Origin: Nansenia antarctica
Taxonomy: Eukaryota; Chordata; Actinopteri; Argentiniformes; Microstomatidae
Direction: 5' to 3'
DNA: 64,000 nucleotides
NCBI GenBank assembly: GCA_963989245.1
Contig: OZ022339.1
Location: 94,445,332-94,509,331, forward strand
How positions within the stretch are numbered: the first letter of the stretch is position 1; every line of letters starts with the position of its first letter. The notes under the pieces are model-generated. The model was not told the DNA's origin. It searched no databases and was given only the letters and a program-made list of their open reading frames with translations. Both the position numbers and the translations under genes were made by a program. This document shows, one piece after another, positions 10,970 through 22,920 of this stretch.

Positions 10970-11771
10970 TAACATATCAGGGGAAGCGATTACAGACACA
11001 ACCCCAGCTTTCCTGGCAGGCTGTGGAGGGCTCCAGTTTCTCCAAACAGATCCCTATCTCTGCTCCTGCCGTAGCCCTGCCAGTGTGGGCGCCCGCTGGG
11101 CCACGGAGGGGCAGGGGAAGCCCCTGCTAATGCTCTCCCTGGCTGGCCTGTACACACACGCAACCTGGCAAGGGATCAGGTCACTTACCGCACTCAGACC
11201 GGCCGGCTTCGCTGGAGTTTACCGGATCCCACCGAGACCCCCACGTCATAACCCTGTTCCCGAACCACAGTGTTTTCTTCTTTTCGTTTACCCAGTAATG
11301 ATGTGCTTTCGCCGTTGACAGAGGAATAAGTTATCCTGGCAGCCTGTTTGTCCAAGTCAGGGGAGTCATCCTGCATCATCAGGCCTAGTATATTCAGTTA
11401 TGGATCATGGGCCATTTACTTGTTTAGGAAAATAAAACGTGTTGACAGCAGAGCACATCAGAAACGTTTTTTTAAACAAGAAAGACCCCCAAGGACAATG
11501 TCTTTTCTCAAGACACTGTCTCCAACTCAGCTGTAATAAATCTACTGAATCCCCCAAAGCAATAAATGCCTTGTTGAATATCAACTATGTTGTTGAATAT
11601 CAACTAGGCCTATCGTGTCAAATATAGCTGCGGTCATTCCTTTACTGTTCAGTAACAAGAAGCAAACATTGATTGTGGATAGTTTTTTCAGCATTAAAGA
11701 TACATTGTAGTCTGAGAAATGGTAATGATTTAGATATATGGATACTCTGGGCCAGTTCTGGATATCGTGGG

Positions 11772-12254
11772 TAGGGATGCTCCGATCTGGATTTTTGGGG
11801 CCGATACCGATCACCGATTTTTTTCCTCAAGATCAACCGATACCGATACCGATTTTTTTTTAAAATACATAACTGTAGGCCTACTGACTGGATAGCCTAC
11901 ATATTTTTTGCTTTTTAGACAAAAGTTTTGATCCATTAGGCATCAAGCAAACGCAGACCCATTTGTATGGCATAGTTAAAGTCTGGCCTATCACCCAGTT
12001 AGGGCCTGAAGCCCAAGTCAGTGATATGGCTGTATAAAAGACATCATAAACGTGGCCTTCATGGTTTACATACTGTTACGTCCTCCTATGTGTTCTGTTC
12101 AGTTATCTGTCTTCCCCAGGAAAAAAAATAAAATAAAAATAAATAAAAAAAAGATCGGTTTTTGCGATCGGCCATTTTTGCCGATCACCGATCGAGTCAT
12201 TTGGAGTGAAATCGGCCGATTTAAATCGGTGGCCGATAAATCGGAGCATCCCTA
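11772..12254. mobile_element. hAT-type MITE with 8-bp target duplication
   Basis: Ends are TAGGGATGCTCCGATC and ATCGGAGCATCCCTA. The flanking 8-bp duplication ATCGTGGG is perfect (11764-11771 and 12255-12262). The subterminal regions are rich in CCGATACCGATCACCGAT-type words, arranged symmetrically. There is no transposase. It is related in its TAGGGATGC terminus to the element at 58453-58917. Confidence 0.85.
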
Positions 12255-13745
12255 ATCGTGGGTGTGTGTGGGTGTGTGTGGGTGTTGTGGGTGTATGCAT
12301 GCTCTGCCTGGGCCCTGCATCAAAACAAAACGTCACTATGTGAGTGAACACTTCTCCACTTAAATGTTCTCCTTGTCTCTTTGCTAATGGAGTAAGCATC
12401 ATATGCAGCAGAGCACAGCCACCCACAGCTGTATTCAGTACACGTCCCCTCAATGAAAAGTTCATTATTGGAAAAGATGCCCAATCTTTTACATCCTCCC
12501 ACAGCCGCATCCTTAATGTTTTAAAACCCAGCGGCGCCTCTTACATAAGATGTCTATCTGCAGCCAGAGACACGGAGAGACTGAACCGCTTTGCACCAGA
12601 GAAGGGAAGAGACAGATAATAACTATACACTTGGATATCAAACTGGTTTATATTTTGGTTGTTTCCAATGTTTTTTCCGCACCTCCAAAGGCCACACCAT
12701 GGTACACCATGGCACACAGTATGTAGCGTCTGTTTGAGATTTCATCCCTCAAATAGAATAGGTGAAGGGACCCCTATGAACCCCATTCACTGCCTATCTC
12801 ACTGACTAGGTCAGTGTTAGTACGCAACACTTAGTGTAAGCATACATACACCCTGCCTTGTTAGTACAGTAACTACACACCCTGAGATATTTCCTATTTG
12901 GAATCCTTGAGTTTAGAAATTGGTCGTCACTTACAAAGGGTTCAGGCCTATTGGGAAACAATCACAACGTTTCTAGTCGTCAATACACACACACACAACC
13001 TCTTCTTGCTCCTCCTGACGCATAGTCATGAGTCATCCTATAATTGCGCTAATTAAAAGACACACTGCACAGTCGGACTGTATCAGTCTGGGAAATGAGT
13101 GCTTTGATTATAGGTGGCTGTCATGGATGTGTGGTTTTGTGCAAAGCTGACTATGGGAGATGTGCTAAATCTCCACCCCTCTATGTATCGAACGTGTGAT
13201 TTCGTTTTTGTTTTTGAGGAGGTCCCGTCTTTGGTGTGTTTTCCAACTGGATAAGAATTGGCGGGAGACCTTTCATTAGCGGTGCACTCTGTAGCTAGTT
13301 GAAGTTACTTTCCGATGCTTACGTTTTGTTTTATTCTTTTAAGTCTGAATCAGAATCTCCCATTAGAAAGTGTTTAATCTGCTCTCAGTGATCAGGCTGT
13401 TCCGTCATATGAACAAAGCGTAGGACCACTTTGGACGAGGAGTGGGTACAGTTTGTCTTTGTCAACCTGCTTAATGCTCCTGTTCTGTTCATGAGACTTC
13501 ACTCTGGAGCTTTGGCAGGACCTTTTTGAGCTGCCAGAGAACAGCAGCAGATGAGAGCTGAGTGTAATTGGCAAGCTGGTGGAAGGAACACTTGTAGACA
13601 TGCAGGGCTGGGCTGAGTGGTTCCGGTGAAATGAGACAGATCTGAATGTGCCAGAACAAAAGGGACGGGAGATTTCACAGAGATGTCATTTAGACAGGGG
13701 ACAAAGGCAGGGCTGCATTGTGCAAGTTTTTATCGTCGAACTACT

Positions 13746-14098
13746 CTTTAAAGGGGCAATCTGGAACTGGTTTGTACATGTTTGGGCTTTAAAATGTATG
13801 ATATACAGTGTAACCATACCCTCTTAAAGAATATCACTTGATGAATGCCTCATGGGCAACTGTCTTACCCATCAGAACCCAAAATATAGGTGTGTGTGTG
13901 TTAACAAAGCACAAAAATAGGTTCAAAATATGGTTGAAACTAGTATATTGATCTCATTGATGGTCTCATTGCATCCAAAGCTCTCTCAATCATTTTGAGA
14001 GGGGGGTACATTTCTCCAGCCCCATCCCTCAGCTGTTTACCAAAAAAGTGGTGGGGTGATGAGTTTGTTGTTATTTGAATCCTATATGCCCCTTTAAG
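13746..14098. mobile_element. Short TIR element, family 'AAGGGGCA', copy 1
   Basis: CTTTAAAGGGGCA at the left is mirrored by TGCCCCTTTAAG at the right. A second copy at 19414-19775 shares the start (AAAGGG[G/T]CAATCTG) and an internal 33-bp block (14009-14041 here, 19727-19759 there). No coding capacity is seen. Confidence 0.6.
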
Positions 14099-17000
14099 AA
14101 CCGAAAGACATGTCTGATAAAGACAACACCCCCCAGATCTGGATAGGTCATGTGTAGGTCATATTGACAAACTCAATCCAGGTTTCTCTGTTTGCTTTTG
14201 GAATTTGGGATGAAAACACCAGTCTGGTATTTGACATGAGGGGAGAAGCAAGAGGTGAAATGTTCTGGTAATTTTAAACATGTGTCTTGGTACATTAAGC
14301 CACACTGCCCTTCCTTTAAACAGTTCCTTCTGAACTCTCTTATCTTCAACTTTCTTGGGATGTATTTGGATCAAGCTCTCTCTTCCACTAGTTTCTAGAA
14401 AGGAGAATGCGTTTTGAGTTTTTTACCATTTATTATGTAGGCAGTGAGTCACAGGCCTCACCATGACACAACACCACAGCAAGCCCAGCCATTGAGCTGA
14501 GCCCAACTGCGTATCTGGATCACAGGCACCGATGAAACAGACGTCAAGTTGTTGCAAACAGTAGCGCTAGCTATTGGACTGCATGGGTAGGGGTATTTGA
14601 ACTTGAGGAGTGAGTTTACCTATCTCAACTCCGTTACACCTATACCTTGTAGACAGATGACTCTGCTTCCATCATGGAATTTTATCCAGGCATGACCATA
14701 CTGTATATTCCCCCCCATTGTAGCTCACTCCTCCTCACCCTGGTCCAGGCTCAGCACTGGCTTCTCCACTACAGCACTAAGACATTTTGTCCTCCGTCTG
14801 TATGATGCCTTCCTTTTCAACATAACTGTCAAAACAGCTGTGTGGAGAGAGAAAAGGCTGTGTAAATGTTGCCCTAGCATAGCTGATCACAGTGGCCCAA
14901 ATATGTGGCTCAGCGCACGTAACCCCTCTGCCTGACTTTACTTAAGGGAGATGGATCGGCTATTAGGCCGCCATTCCTAGTTTGAATGATGGGGCTGTAC
15001 AATGGGAGCTATGTGAACCAGTACGTTTGAGCTTATAGTGGTGTATTTATAGAACAGCAATAAAATCTACCGTGACCGAGGAAAGCTGTCAGTCCCATAA
15101 GACCTGGCTGGGCTGTGGAGAGAGGAAGCACTTACAGTAGGAGGCCACAGCCTCCTCCTCATCCTCCTCATCGCTATCCTCCCACTGAAGCTCATGTTTA
15201 TGTGCATCAGGGGGACAAGCCTAATGAATGAGCATTTAGAATGTAATGGCTGCTCATAAATTCCACTTACGCTTTCGGCTCAGAGCTGAGGTGGCTGTAA
15301 ATGGTAATCTGTATCTTAAGTGAAATTGCTGACTGAAGTGTTTACTGACCCTGCTCATCTCTAGATCTCTAGACAGTACTAATACGTTCATCTTTCACCC
15401 CCCCACATGTTTTAAGTAGTGCATTTTTTGTATGAGTATTTCATACTTAAAAGAGCTCCAGAAGGCTGACCTATAGTTTTTGTCTGCCTGCCTGCCTGCT
15501 TGTCTGTCTGTCTGCCGGTTCTCACAGTACTCTCATGTTTAGTGCTGTAAAAAAATCTCCCTGCATTGGCTGCTCGCCAGCCAGCACATGAAGCAAAGCA
15601 CTTTGTACTTTTCTGAGGAGAACATTGTGCCACAGAAAGCTGCCGAGGTTCGGCCCAGAGCACTGCGCCTCCTCTCTCAGGGTCTGTAGGGTCTGGACTG
15701 AGCCACAGAAAGTGCTTTCTATTATTAGCAAGAGGTGCAAAAATAATCCTGCCCCAAAAAATTCGACATGTTTCCTTGTATTATTGACATATGACAATTG
15801 GCAATGTAGGTTGCTATCCTGAGTTCACAGCATTTCTGGTCATCTTGTATGGTATATTACCCATCTTTTGCCACCGGTACAGCAAACCTTTGGACGCTTG
15901 GTACACAGCGGGACTTGTGTTTCTTTGTGGCGGCATGGTCTTTCAGGTCATTCAATTGCGCTCTGATTTGCGCTGCTATTACATATGTTGTAACAGGCCT
16001 TTGAGTCATCTTCCACGACAGGTGCAATCCAATTTCTGAGAGTTGAGTCACTTTCCCACTCCTTTCGGTATATCTTTTTGTATTTTCCCCCACTTTGGCA
16101 TGGTGACTAATGTTATTTTCTACCTACAATTTCAAAGCAACTGGCAGTAGCAGCAACTGGCAGGAACAGTTGAAAACCTGTGACACACCACTACAACTGA
16201 TAGGCCAAGGCAGGGCAACCCGCCCCCAACCCCTAATTACTATTGGGCAGGTGGCCATCTCCTGCCCCTAAACTGTATGTCTGTTGCCAATGATGTTTGT
16301 AAACAAACAAAAAACTGCACATTGTATATGGTTACTTTTTAGAATGTATCCAGCCCAACCGCCCAAATGCTTTTTTTCCAAAGTAACCCATTTGGCGGGT
16401 ACTCGCCCCATCTGGCAACCCTGGCAACATTGCTGTCTTCTTCTCTACATCTTATCACTCGGTTTCTCTGAAGCATTTCAGCCACAGTTAGCCTAATTTG
16501 AATAGTTGTGTTTGTTTCAAGCCTTTGCTGTTCTTGGTGTAGCTGTTACACACACAAAAAACACTTACACCCCCCCCCCAAAAAATCCCTATTTATTTGA
16601 AATGTCTCTTATAGCCTCTAAATCATAAATCCTGAGTGGAAAAATAAAAGCATGTGAAAATAGCAGATTGATCTGTGAGCTTCAAAGCACAGTAACGCAG
16701 TAATCCCTTGCCTGTCTACCTGGGTAGCTTTCAGCTCAAGTCCCCCACCTCCACCTCTTTCTTCTGAGATTGATTCACCAAATGATGGAGGCAGTTTTTC
16801 TAAATTGCAGTCTGGAGCACTTGGATAAAAGCTTTGTTTTGGAGTCCTTCCCTCACTTTGCTGCTCCTCTCTTTACAGCAGTTGTCGGGGAGTTGTTGGG
16901 CAAGCTTAGTTGTCTACTCCTGACATCAGATTCCAAATATATCCTTGGGATTCAGCTCCTCTGAACGTCTGTCCACAAAGCTTCTTTTGTAGACGGAAGG

Positions 17001-17979
17001 ACTGAAAGATGGAGGTGGGGAGGGAAAGAAAGGATAAGTGGGGAAAGGGTCGAAGGGAAGCACTGTGTTTCACCTTCCCTGTGTTTTCATAGTCTTCTCT
17101 TTATACCATCCTCTGAATAGCTGAAGAGCATGGTTGGCTTTGTGTGGTCAGCACAATGATACCATGATGCAACATTCTCCCATCCCAAAGCGAAGGCCAA
17201 ACAACAATGACAATTGACATTGGGACATTATACAAGACTGTTGTGTGATCATCTAATTATGTGTACTTTAGTATGTTTTTAGCATGTTGATGTTCTATCA
17301 TGTTGTGATGTGCTAAACATGCAGTTAGATGTCCGTAGCGAAGTTCCGTTTTAGCGCAAGCTATTAGCAGCTGTTTTGCCTCTGTTTTGATTTAGAGCGT
17401 GTTTCTCCACTATTTGGTTTGAAGGTGGACCAACATTCAAATAAGCATATCTTCTTCAACTAATGTCAGATTTCAATGTATGACACATCATTTGAAAGCT
17501 TAACAATCATAACCTGGAAACACTGAAAAATGACCATGAGGACTTGATGACTTTTTAACCAGACCCTTGTCACAAGGTGGAGGATGAGGCCCAGTGACTG
17601 TTAGAGAGGAGGTGAGGTGGTGGAGAGTCCCAGGTCACAGTCTGGGCCCTGAAGGTAATCGCAGCTGAGCAAACATACAGTATGGACAGGCAGACAACCA
17701 GGCTGTTGGTCTCACATTCCTCAGCAAGAGCAGAGCAGTGATAAAGGCTCATCACATCAGAACTTCCTGTGGTTAGCCACGAGGCTACTGTAGAGGTTAG
17801 CCAGGAGAGGTCTAGAGGCTGCCATAGACAGGCAAGTGGTTAAGGCTTGGCTCTTTAGTTATAGCCAACTACTGATCACCTTACATATACCATGATGATT
17901 CCCTCGAGACTAATCTCATTCGACAATGATGAGCTGACATACTGTATACGTTGTTATGGATACTCTATGTACAGTAAAG

Positions 17980-18152
17980 TAACATCAACAGGTTACAGCA
18001 TACACATCTATGGTGATGTTCAGTTCTGTACAGTAGGTTACATACACATCTATGGTGATGTACAGTAGGTTACATACACATCTATGGTGATGTACAGTAG
18101 GTTACAGCATACACATCTATGGTGATGTTCAGTTCTGTACAGTAGGTGCATT
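17980..18152. repeat. Minisatellite, four units in two forms
   Basis: CACATCTATGGTGATGT is repeated four times, alternating between a long form (with TCAGTTCTGTACAGTAGG) and a short form (ACAGTAGGTTACATA) in the order long-short-short-long. This suggests a tandem array altered by local duplication or conversion. Confidence 0.8.
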
Positions 18153-18487
18153 GGGTTAGCAGTGTGTTCGCAGAGTGGCCTGCTGAGTTGGCAGTAGCCT
18201 CGGGCGGTTCCATCTGGCTCCTGGACCGCCTCTCTTCCTGTTTTGTGCGTAATGCTGTTTATTCAGCAGCCTTGGCTTGAAACAGATCTGCCCTGCTCCC
18301 ACTCTACTGACTGGGACCAGCCCAAACACACTCATCTGAATGAGACATTTCACCAGAGGTCTACAAGTCCACCACAAGCAGGTTCAGGAGACTGTGGGTG
18401 TGAATGCTGGGTCTGTTTAGTGGGATGCAGATGGACATAAGCTAATCTTTACGTTTCCATGTCTAATGGACAATAAAGTACTCTTAG

Positions 18488-19278
18488 GCCCAATCCCAAT
18501 ACACCCTTTGCCCCTACCACTTAGCCCTACCCCTGTGTTTTGCGCGTTCACACCTAGGGAGTAGGGTGTCCCGATTCTTGTTGGGATAGAGGGTTAGGGC
18601 TACATGGCCCTCCAAATAGTCTTTTCAGAGGCCCACTACGAATCATCAACAAACAGCAAAAGAAACCAACAATTTTCTTCGTTAATAAAGATTAAAAAAA
18701 TTATGATAACCATCGTTTTATCTTAGTTTATTGTTTCAATGTATTATAGACCTTTTCTTTATAACAAGCATAACAAAAAAATTGCTAGTATGCTGATGTC
18801 TCTAGCTAACTAGCTAAAGTTGCAACATTGTTTTAAGGCTGATTTGTGCATGACAGTCCATTTCTCCATGTCGCATTTCCCTTTGATGACATATGGCATA
18901 TGAGGCACTGAAGTTGTTGCATTTGTTTACCGCTCCTCTCCTATAATATATCAGTGCCGACTGGCCGGGTAGGAGCACGGTTGCTAGCCTAGAGAGCACC
19001 GCTATTCTGTCATGAAGTGGCCTGGTAATGAAGCATTGTTGTTTTTTATTTGATGACTGTTTGATCGAATCAGTTGTGAATGACACGCGAGTGTCCATGC
19101 TTTTCTATGATGATACTACTGATGATGTATCAGGGTCTTGAAGGGTTGTCCCATTTCATTGGGGAAGATTTCAACCACTACCCCTTGTAACTGTTCCGAG
19201 GGGCAAGTCAAAAAGCGGGGGGGGCACTCGAAAAAGAGGGGTAGCAGTAAAAATAAGAAATGGGCTTGGGCCTTAGAT
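18488..19278. mobile_element. Harbinger-like non-autonomous element
   Basis: The ends GGCCCAATCCCAAT and AATGGGCTTGGGCC are flanked by TTA on both sides (18485-18487 and 19279-19281, within a base or two). The subterminal regions are built of 'CCCCTACC' and 'GAGGGGTAG' words. The interior 18680-18785 is the inverse of sequence inside the element at 23185-24040. No transposase frame is present. PIF/Harbinger is inferred from the TTA duplication. Confidence 0.55.
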
Positions 19279-19413
19279 TACATTGAAAAAAAAATCCCTT
19301 GTCATATAATCAGATCCACTGTGTCTGCATCTCTATTGACGTGTCACTTGAACACTGTGCTCCACTGAATCAGCCAACCCCCTGACTCTTCTTCTCTCTC
19401 CCTATCGTTTAAA

Positions 19414-19775
19414 CTTAAAGGGTCAATCTGAGATTGGTATGCATTTTGTTTTCCTTTTAAATTATTAATATCTATTGATTCATGATTCATGTCATTTATA
19501 AATGCCAAATGATCTTAGGTCAACTGTCTTTTCTCTCCGGAACCCCAAATATAAGCTTGTTTTCCTCCATTGTTTGTAAACAATAATAATAATAATAATA
19601 CATTAGACTTGTATAGCGCTTTTCTAGACACTCAAAGAAGCTTTACAAACTGAAAAGATTGAGTAGTAATAATAAAAAAGACACAAAAATGTACAATGTA
19701 ATTGTATATGTATTTGAGAGTGGTTACATTTCTCCAGCCCCATCCCTCAGCTGTTTACCAAATAAAGGGGCAGGG
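19414..19775. mobile_element. TIR element family 'AAGGGGCA', copy 2, interrupted
   Basis: This copy matches the element at 13746-14098 at its start and in a 33-bp internal block (19727-19759). It is interrupted by a piece at about 19565-19690 with (AAT)n and 'tgtatagcgcttttctagac...gctttacaaactg', which looks like the 3' tail of a LINE or SINE. Confidence 0.5.
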
Positions 19776-19850
19776 AGAATATCCACTGTGTTGAGAAGAA
19801 TAGGAGGGACAACTAGTACTATGTTTCTGATGTAGTGTAGCAGTATATTA

Positions 19851-20533
19851 GTTTAAGATACACTGTATTGTTGTCCTGTGAACAACTAGACCGGTGTCTG
19901 CTACTCTTTTTTGCAGCTCTTTTGCAGTGATGTGTGGGTTCTTCTGAGCATTTCTCACCAGATCTCAGGCCATTCTATCTGAACGTTTTGTTGGTCTTCC
20001 AGATCCTGCCTTCACTTCAATTGTTCCATTTATTTTCCATTTTCTGATGATGGTTATGACAGTGGAAATTGGTAGTTTGAAACGTTGCGAGAGTTTTTTG
20101 TAGCCTTCTCCTTGATGGTGGAAGTGAACTATCTTGATTCTGACATCCTTGGACAACAGTTACTGTTTAGATGAACCCATGGTTTCTAACACCAGACACA
20201 ATAGCCACCGCAGTCAGATACTTTAGAAGGCATGGAGTTACTTCAGAATATATAGTTCAACCCTGGAATTATATTCACCTGACTCATTGAAGCCCTAACA
20301 AGTAAATCAGCTTGGTCTGGGCCTTAGTAATCATCTTCTCAAAAGGTAACAGAATAATCCAAAAGGATTCCCAAACTTTTGCACAGGGCCCTTTTCCTTT
20401 TTTATCATTTAAAAACTAAATAAAAAGAAACCTTGCTTTAAAATGTGCAGACAGGTGTCATGTTTAACTTTTGTAGCATTTAGTGTTCAGGTTTGCTTTC
20501 AATCACTTGTAGATTAATTGTAACAGACCAGGT
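19851..20533 (-). pseudogene. Truncated Tc1 family A element, transposase N-terminus
   Basis: On the minus strand the frame at 20156-19965 reads SKDVRIKIVHFHHQGEGYKK and then LSQRFKLPISTVITIIRKW, the helix-turn-helix DNA-binding region of a Tc1-like transposase. The flanks (about 20370 'gcacagggcccttttcc' on the + strand) match the larger copy at 37059-39531 in inverse orientation. The catalytic DDE part is missing, so this is a 5'-end relic. It lies in the last xxylt1 intron, antisense to the gene. Confidence 0.8.
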
Positions 20534-20627
20534 GCAAAAAAAACTCTTAGATCTTTGATTTCAACTCGTGAAAAATTGGAGCAAAAACAAAAGTGTTGCG
20601 TTTATATTTTTGTTCAGTGTAGTAATA
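20534..20627. mobile_element. Tc1 family B terminal inverted repeat fragment
   Basis: The fragment ends in TATATTTTTGTTCAGTGTA, the right-hand terminus of a Tc1-like family whose left terminus is at 22921. Only the outer 90 bp remain and it abuts the family A relic. Confidence 0.65.
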
Positions 20628-21150
20628 AAAAGATAGTTCAAGTAGTAAAGTTGCTGTGAGCTTAAGGTAGTCCATATGCATGAGGTGTGCTTGGAGATGA
20701 TAGTCAATTGTCTCAAGGATAAACTAACTGGTATGTTTGACAAATGGAATGACAAAAAGGTGAAAATTGTATGTGGTGATTTTTAATATTGATTTGTTAA
20801 ACCCACGTGGAAACAAGGACAACAGACTTTTATCAATTCAATGTACGGCAACAGCCTATTTCCTGTGATTATAAAACCAAGCAGAATAATGACAGACACT
20901 GCTGCATTGATAGCCAACATATTCACAAATACAATTGAAAGCAAAATAGATTAAGAAGAAGAATTTAAGAATGAAAAAGAAAAAAAAGTACTACTAAGTG
21001 CAAACTAAGTTGGGAAAAACGTCTCTTACAGAGTCTCTAACAAAAGTGAGGTTACATAGACTTTAAATGCAGATACAAAAGTGCCAACCTACCAGTTAGT
21101 GGTTCATATCTGTCTTTCTCTCCACTCCCCCCCGATCCCTGTTACTGCAG

Positions 21151-21547
21151 ACACACCTTCTGGCAGTACCGCAAGGAGAACCATGGGACCCGGGTCGGAG
21201 AGCCGCCTCCAGATGGCCTGCCAGGCTTCAACAGTGGGGTGATGCTACTGGACCTGGCAGCGATGCGGGACTCTGCCCTCTACAACCAGCTGCTGGAGCC
21301 TGGCAACGTGGCCCGACTGGCCGACCAATACCACTTTAGGGGCCATCTGGGGGACCAGGACTTCTTCACCATGATCGGCATGGAGCACCCGGAGCTCTTC
21401 CACGTGCTGGCATGCGGCTGGAACCGTCAGCTGTGCACCTGGTGGAGGGAACATGGATACGGGGAGGTGTTTCAGCTCTACTACCGCTGCAGCGGACCAG
21501 TGTATATCTATCATGGCAACTGCAACACGCCTATACCGGCTGACTGA
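21151..21547 (+). CDS. xxylt1: xxylt1 last coding exon
   Basis: The exon gives one base to a split Arg codon, then 131 codons from HTFWQYRKENHGTRVG to HGNCNTPIPAD and a TGA at 21545. It holds the conserved GT8 motifs GFNSGVMLLDL and HLGDQDFFTMIG and the C-terminal YHGNCNTP. The His of that last motif is likely the third metal ligand. The exon also has the conserved Trp/Cys stretch WNRQLCTWWREHGYG. The exon matches the human protein closely from memory and ends at the equivalent residue, so the C terminus looks complete. It is strongly GC-rich against the AT-rich surroundings. The TGCAG acceptor at 21150 restores the frame from the donor at 5535. No disabling change is visible. Confidence 0.96.
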
Positions 21548-21935
21548 GTAGTAGACCCGACTAGGGTGTGACCCGAAAGTCACCCGAAAGGGTGGCTTCG
21601 GACACCCCCCCGGATCCACTGGAGGGTCATAGCATACGTTGGTTTGTTTACTTGGGTGTCCCGCCCCCACCTGCTACTGTAAAGCCTCCTTCCCAATCCT
21701 AAAGCCCCCTGCTGGTCAGGTGTGCAGCTGCAGCCTCTCGCTGGCCAAAGAAAAGGGCATTGCAACACGTCTTACTCTGGAGGATTCAGGGACCTAAGCC
21801 TGTGAAATGGACAGAGATGCTTTGCTCATTCTCTCTGTTCACTTATTTAGAATATTAACTGACTTTGGGTTCAATCTGTATTGGAGAGTGCATGAGAAAA
21901 TATGTCAATTCTACACCAGCAAATATAACTTTCCT

Positions 21936-22346
21936 TAAAGGAAAAGTTCATTGTTCCTCATTACCCAATTAAAATCCACGCTCATGTGTGTTTCTGGTCA
22001 ATCCGCGATGCATACCGTCTCAAGCCGTCATCATTTTGCGTGCAGAGCTGCATCATAGCTCTGGAAACGAGAGGTCTGTGTAAAGAAAAAATAGTGTTAA
22101 AACGTTTTTGCACTCTAACCCTGCTATGCCAGTGATTTCCAGAGAGCAGAACACGATAGCTCTAACGCTGTTCAACAGAAGGACCTTGTGTGGGAGGGAA
22201 AAGGAGTTGAGTAGGAAATAACTCAAATGGGGGAATTTTAACTGAACAAGCGGCATTCTAGGCGAGATAATGCATTTTTTGTGTGTCTATGAATGAAAAA
22301 AAAAAGAACAAATCCGCTGGGTTACAGGGTAAAATTCCACTTTAAG
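21936..22346. mobile_element. MITE-like element inside the 3' UTR
   Basis: CTTAAAGGAAAAGTTC at the left and GTAAAATTCCACTTTAAG at the right form an imperfect inverted pair, as in the common fish 'CTTAAAGG.GAATT' short elements. The interior has no coding potential. Class is not assigned. Confidence 0.45.
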
Positions 22347-22420
22347 TTGAATGTTCCCTCTAAACTGAAATAATACAACAACTTAATGTTTGTGTTGGAT
22401 ATGTAGTAAGAATAAGCTGC

Positions 22421-22426
22421 AATAAA
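22421..22426 (+). promoter_or_regulatory. xxylt1: Polyadenylation signal AATAAA
   Basis: Canonical hexamer 874 bases after the stop codon, followed by a T/GT-rich downstream element. It is the best candidate for the xxylt1 transcript end. Confidence 0.55.
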
Positions 22427-22445
22427 GTAATTTTTTCATCATGTG

Positions 22446-22920
22446 TTTTATAAGCTGTAGCAGATGGAGCATGAGCTGTTCAGTGAAAGTACCCGAGTAT
22501 TCACCCTTCACTACTGAAGTCATTTCCTGAACCTCTTCAGATGGAAGGTCAGGACATGTGTTGTTATGAGTGGTACAGAGGACCGCAGTCTCATCTTTCT
22601 CCAGCTCTCCGTCTCTTTCTTTGGCTGTAAAGTGGGGACCGTCACTGGCTTGGTTTACATCTAGGAATTACTGAATTGTGTAGTTTCTGATGATGATTGC
22701 TGTACATGATTAGTACTGTCTTGTTCAAAGCTGCCAAAAAATATGTGTTATCCTAAAGTTAACCATGTGAAATTGCAAATTAATTAATATTAGCAATATT
22801 ATATTGATCTGAAGTTACGCAGAAGCCCTACCGGTATTTGATATCCACATGAAAATACCAGATAATTGTCATACTTTTCTGTTATAAGACGGGAATCCAT
22901 AGTTTAGGCATAAGAAAATA
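22446..22920. other. Intergenic, nothing recognised
   Basis: AT-rich sequence between the presumed xxylt1 end and the first downstream transposon. I see no exon or repeat signature in it. Confidence 0.5.

Larger units (their letters stand above)
5535..21150 (+). other. xxylt1: Last xxylt1 intron, 15.6 kb
   Basis: A phase-2 GT-AG intron joins the two exons: the donor is GTAATA at 5535 and the acceptor follows CCCTGTTACTGCAG. Its transposons and microsatellites are listed separately. Stretches without any recognised feature are 7621-8198, 8243-9508, 9709-10500, 10970-11771, 12291-13745, 14099-18000 and 20628-21150. Those hold non-coding sequence in which I could see no exon or RNA gene. Confidence 0.9.
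21548..22445 (+). other. xxylt1: xxylt1 3' untranslated region (inferred)
   Basis: The inferred UTR runs from the stop codon to just after the first strong AATAAA (22421-22426). The signal is followed within 25 bases by a T- and GT-rich stretch (TTTTTTCATCATGTGTTTTA). The end point is approximate. Most of its second half is a MITE-like insertion. Confidence 0.55.
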
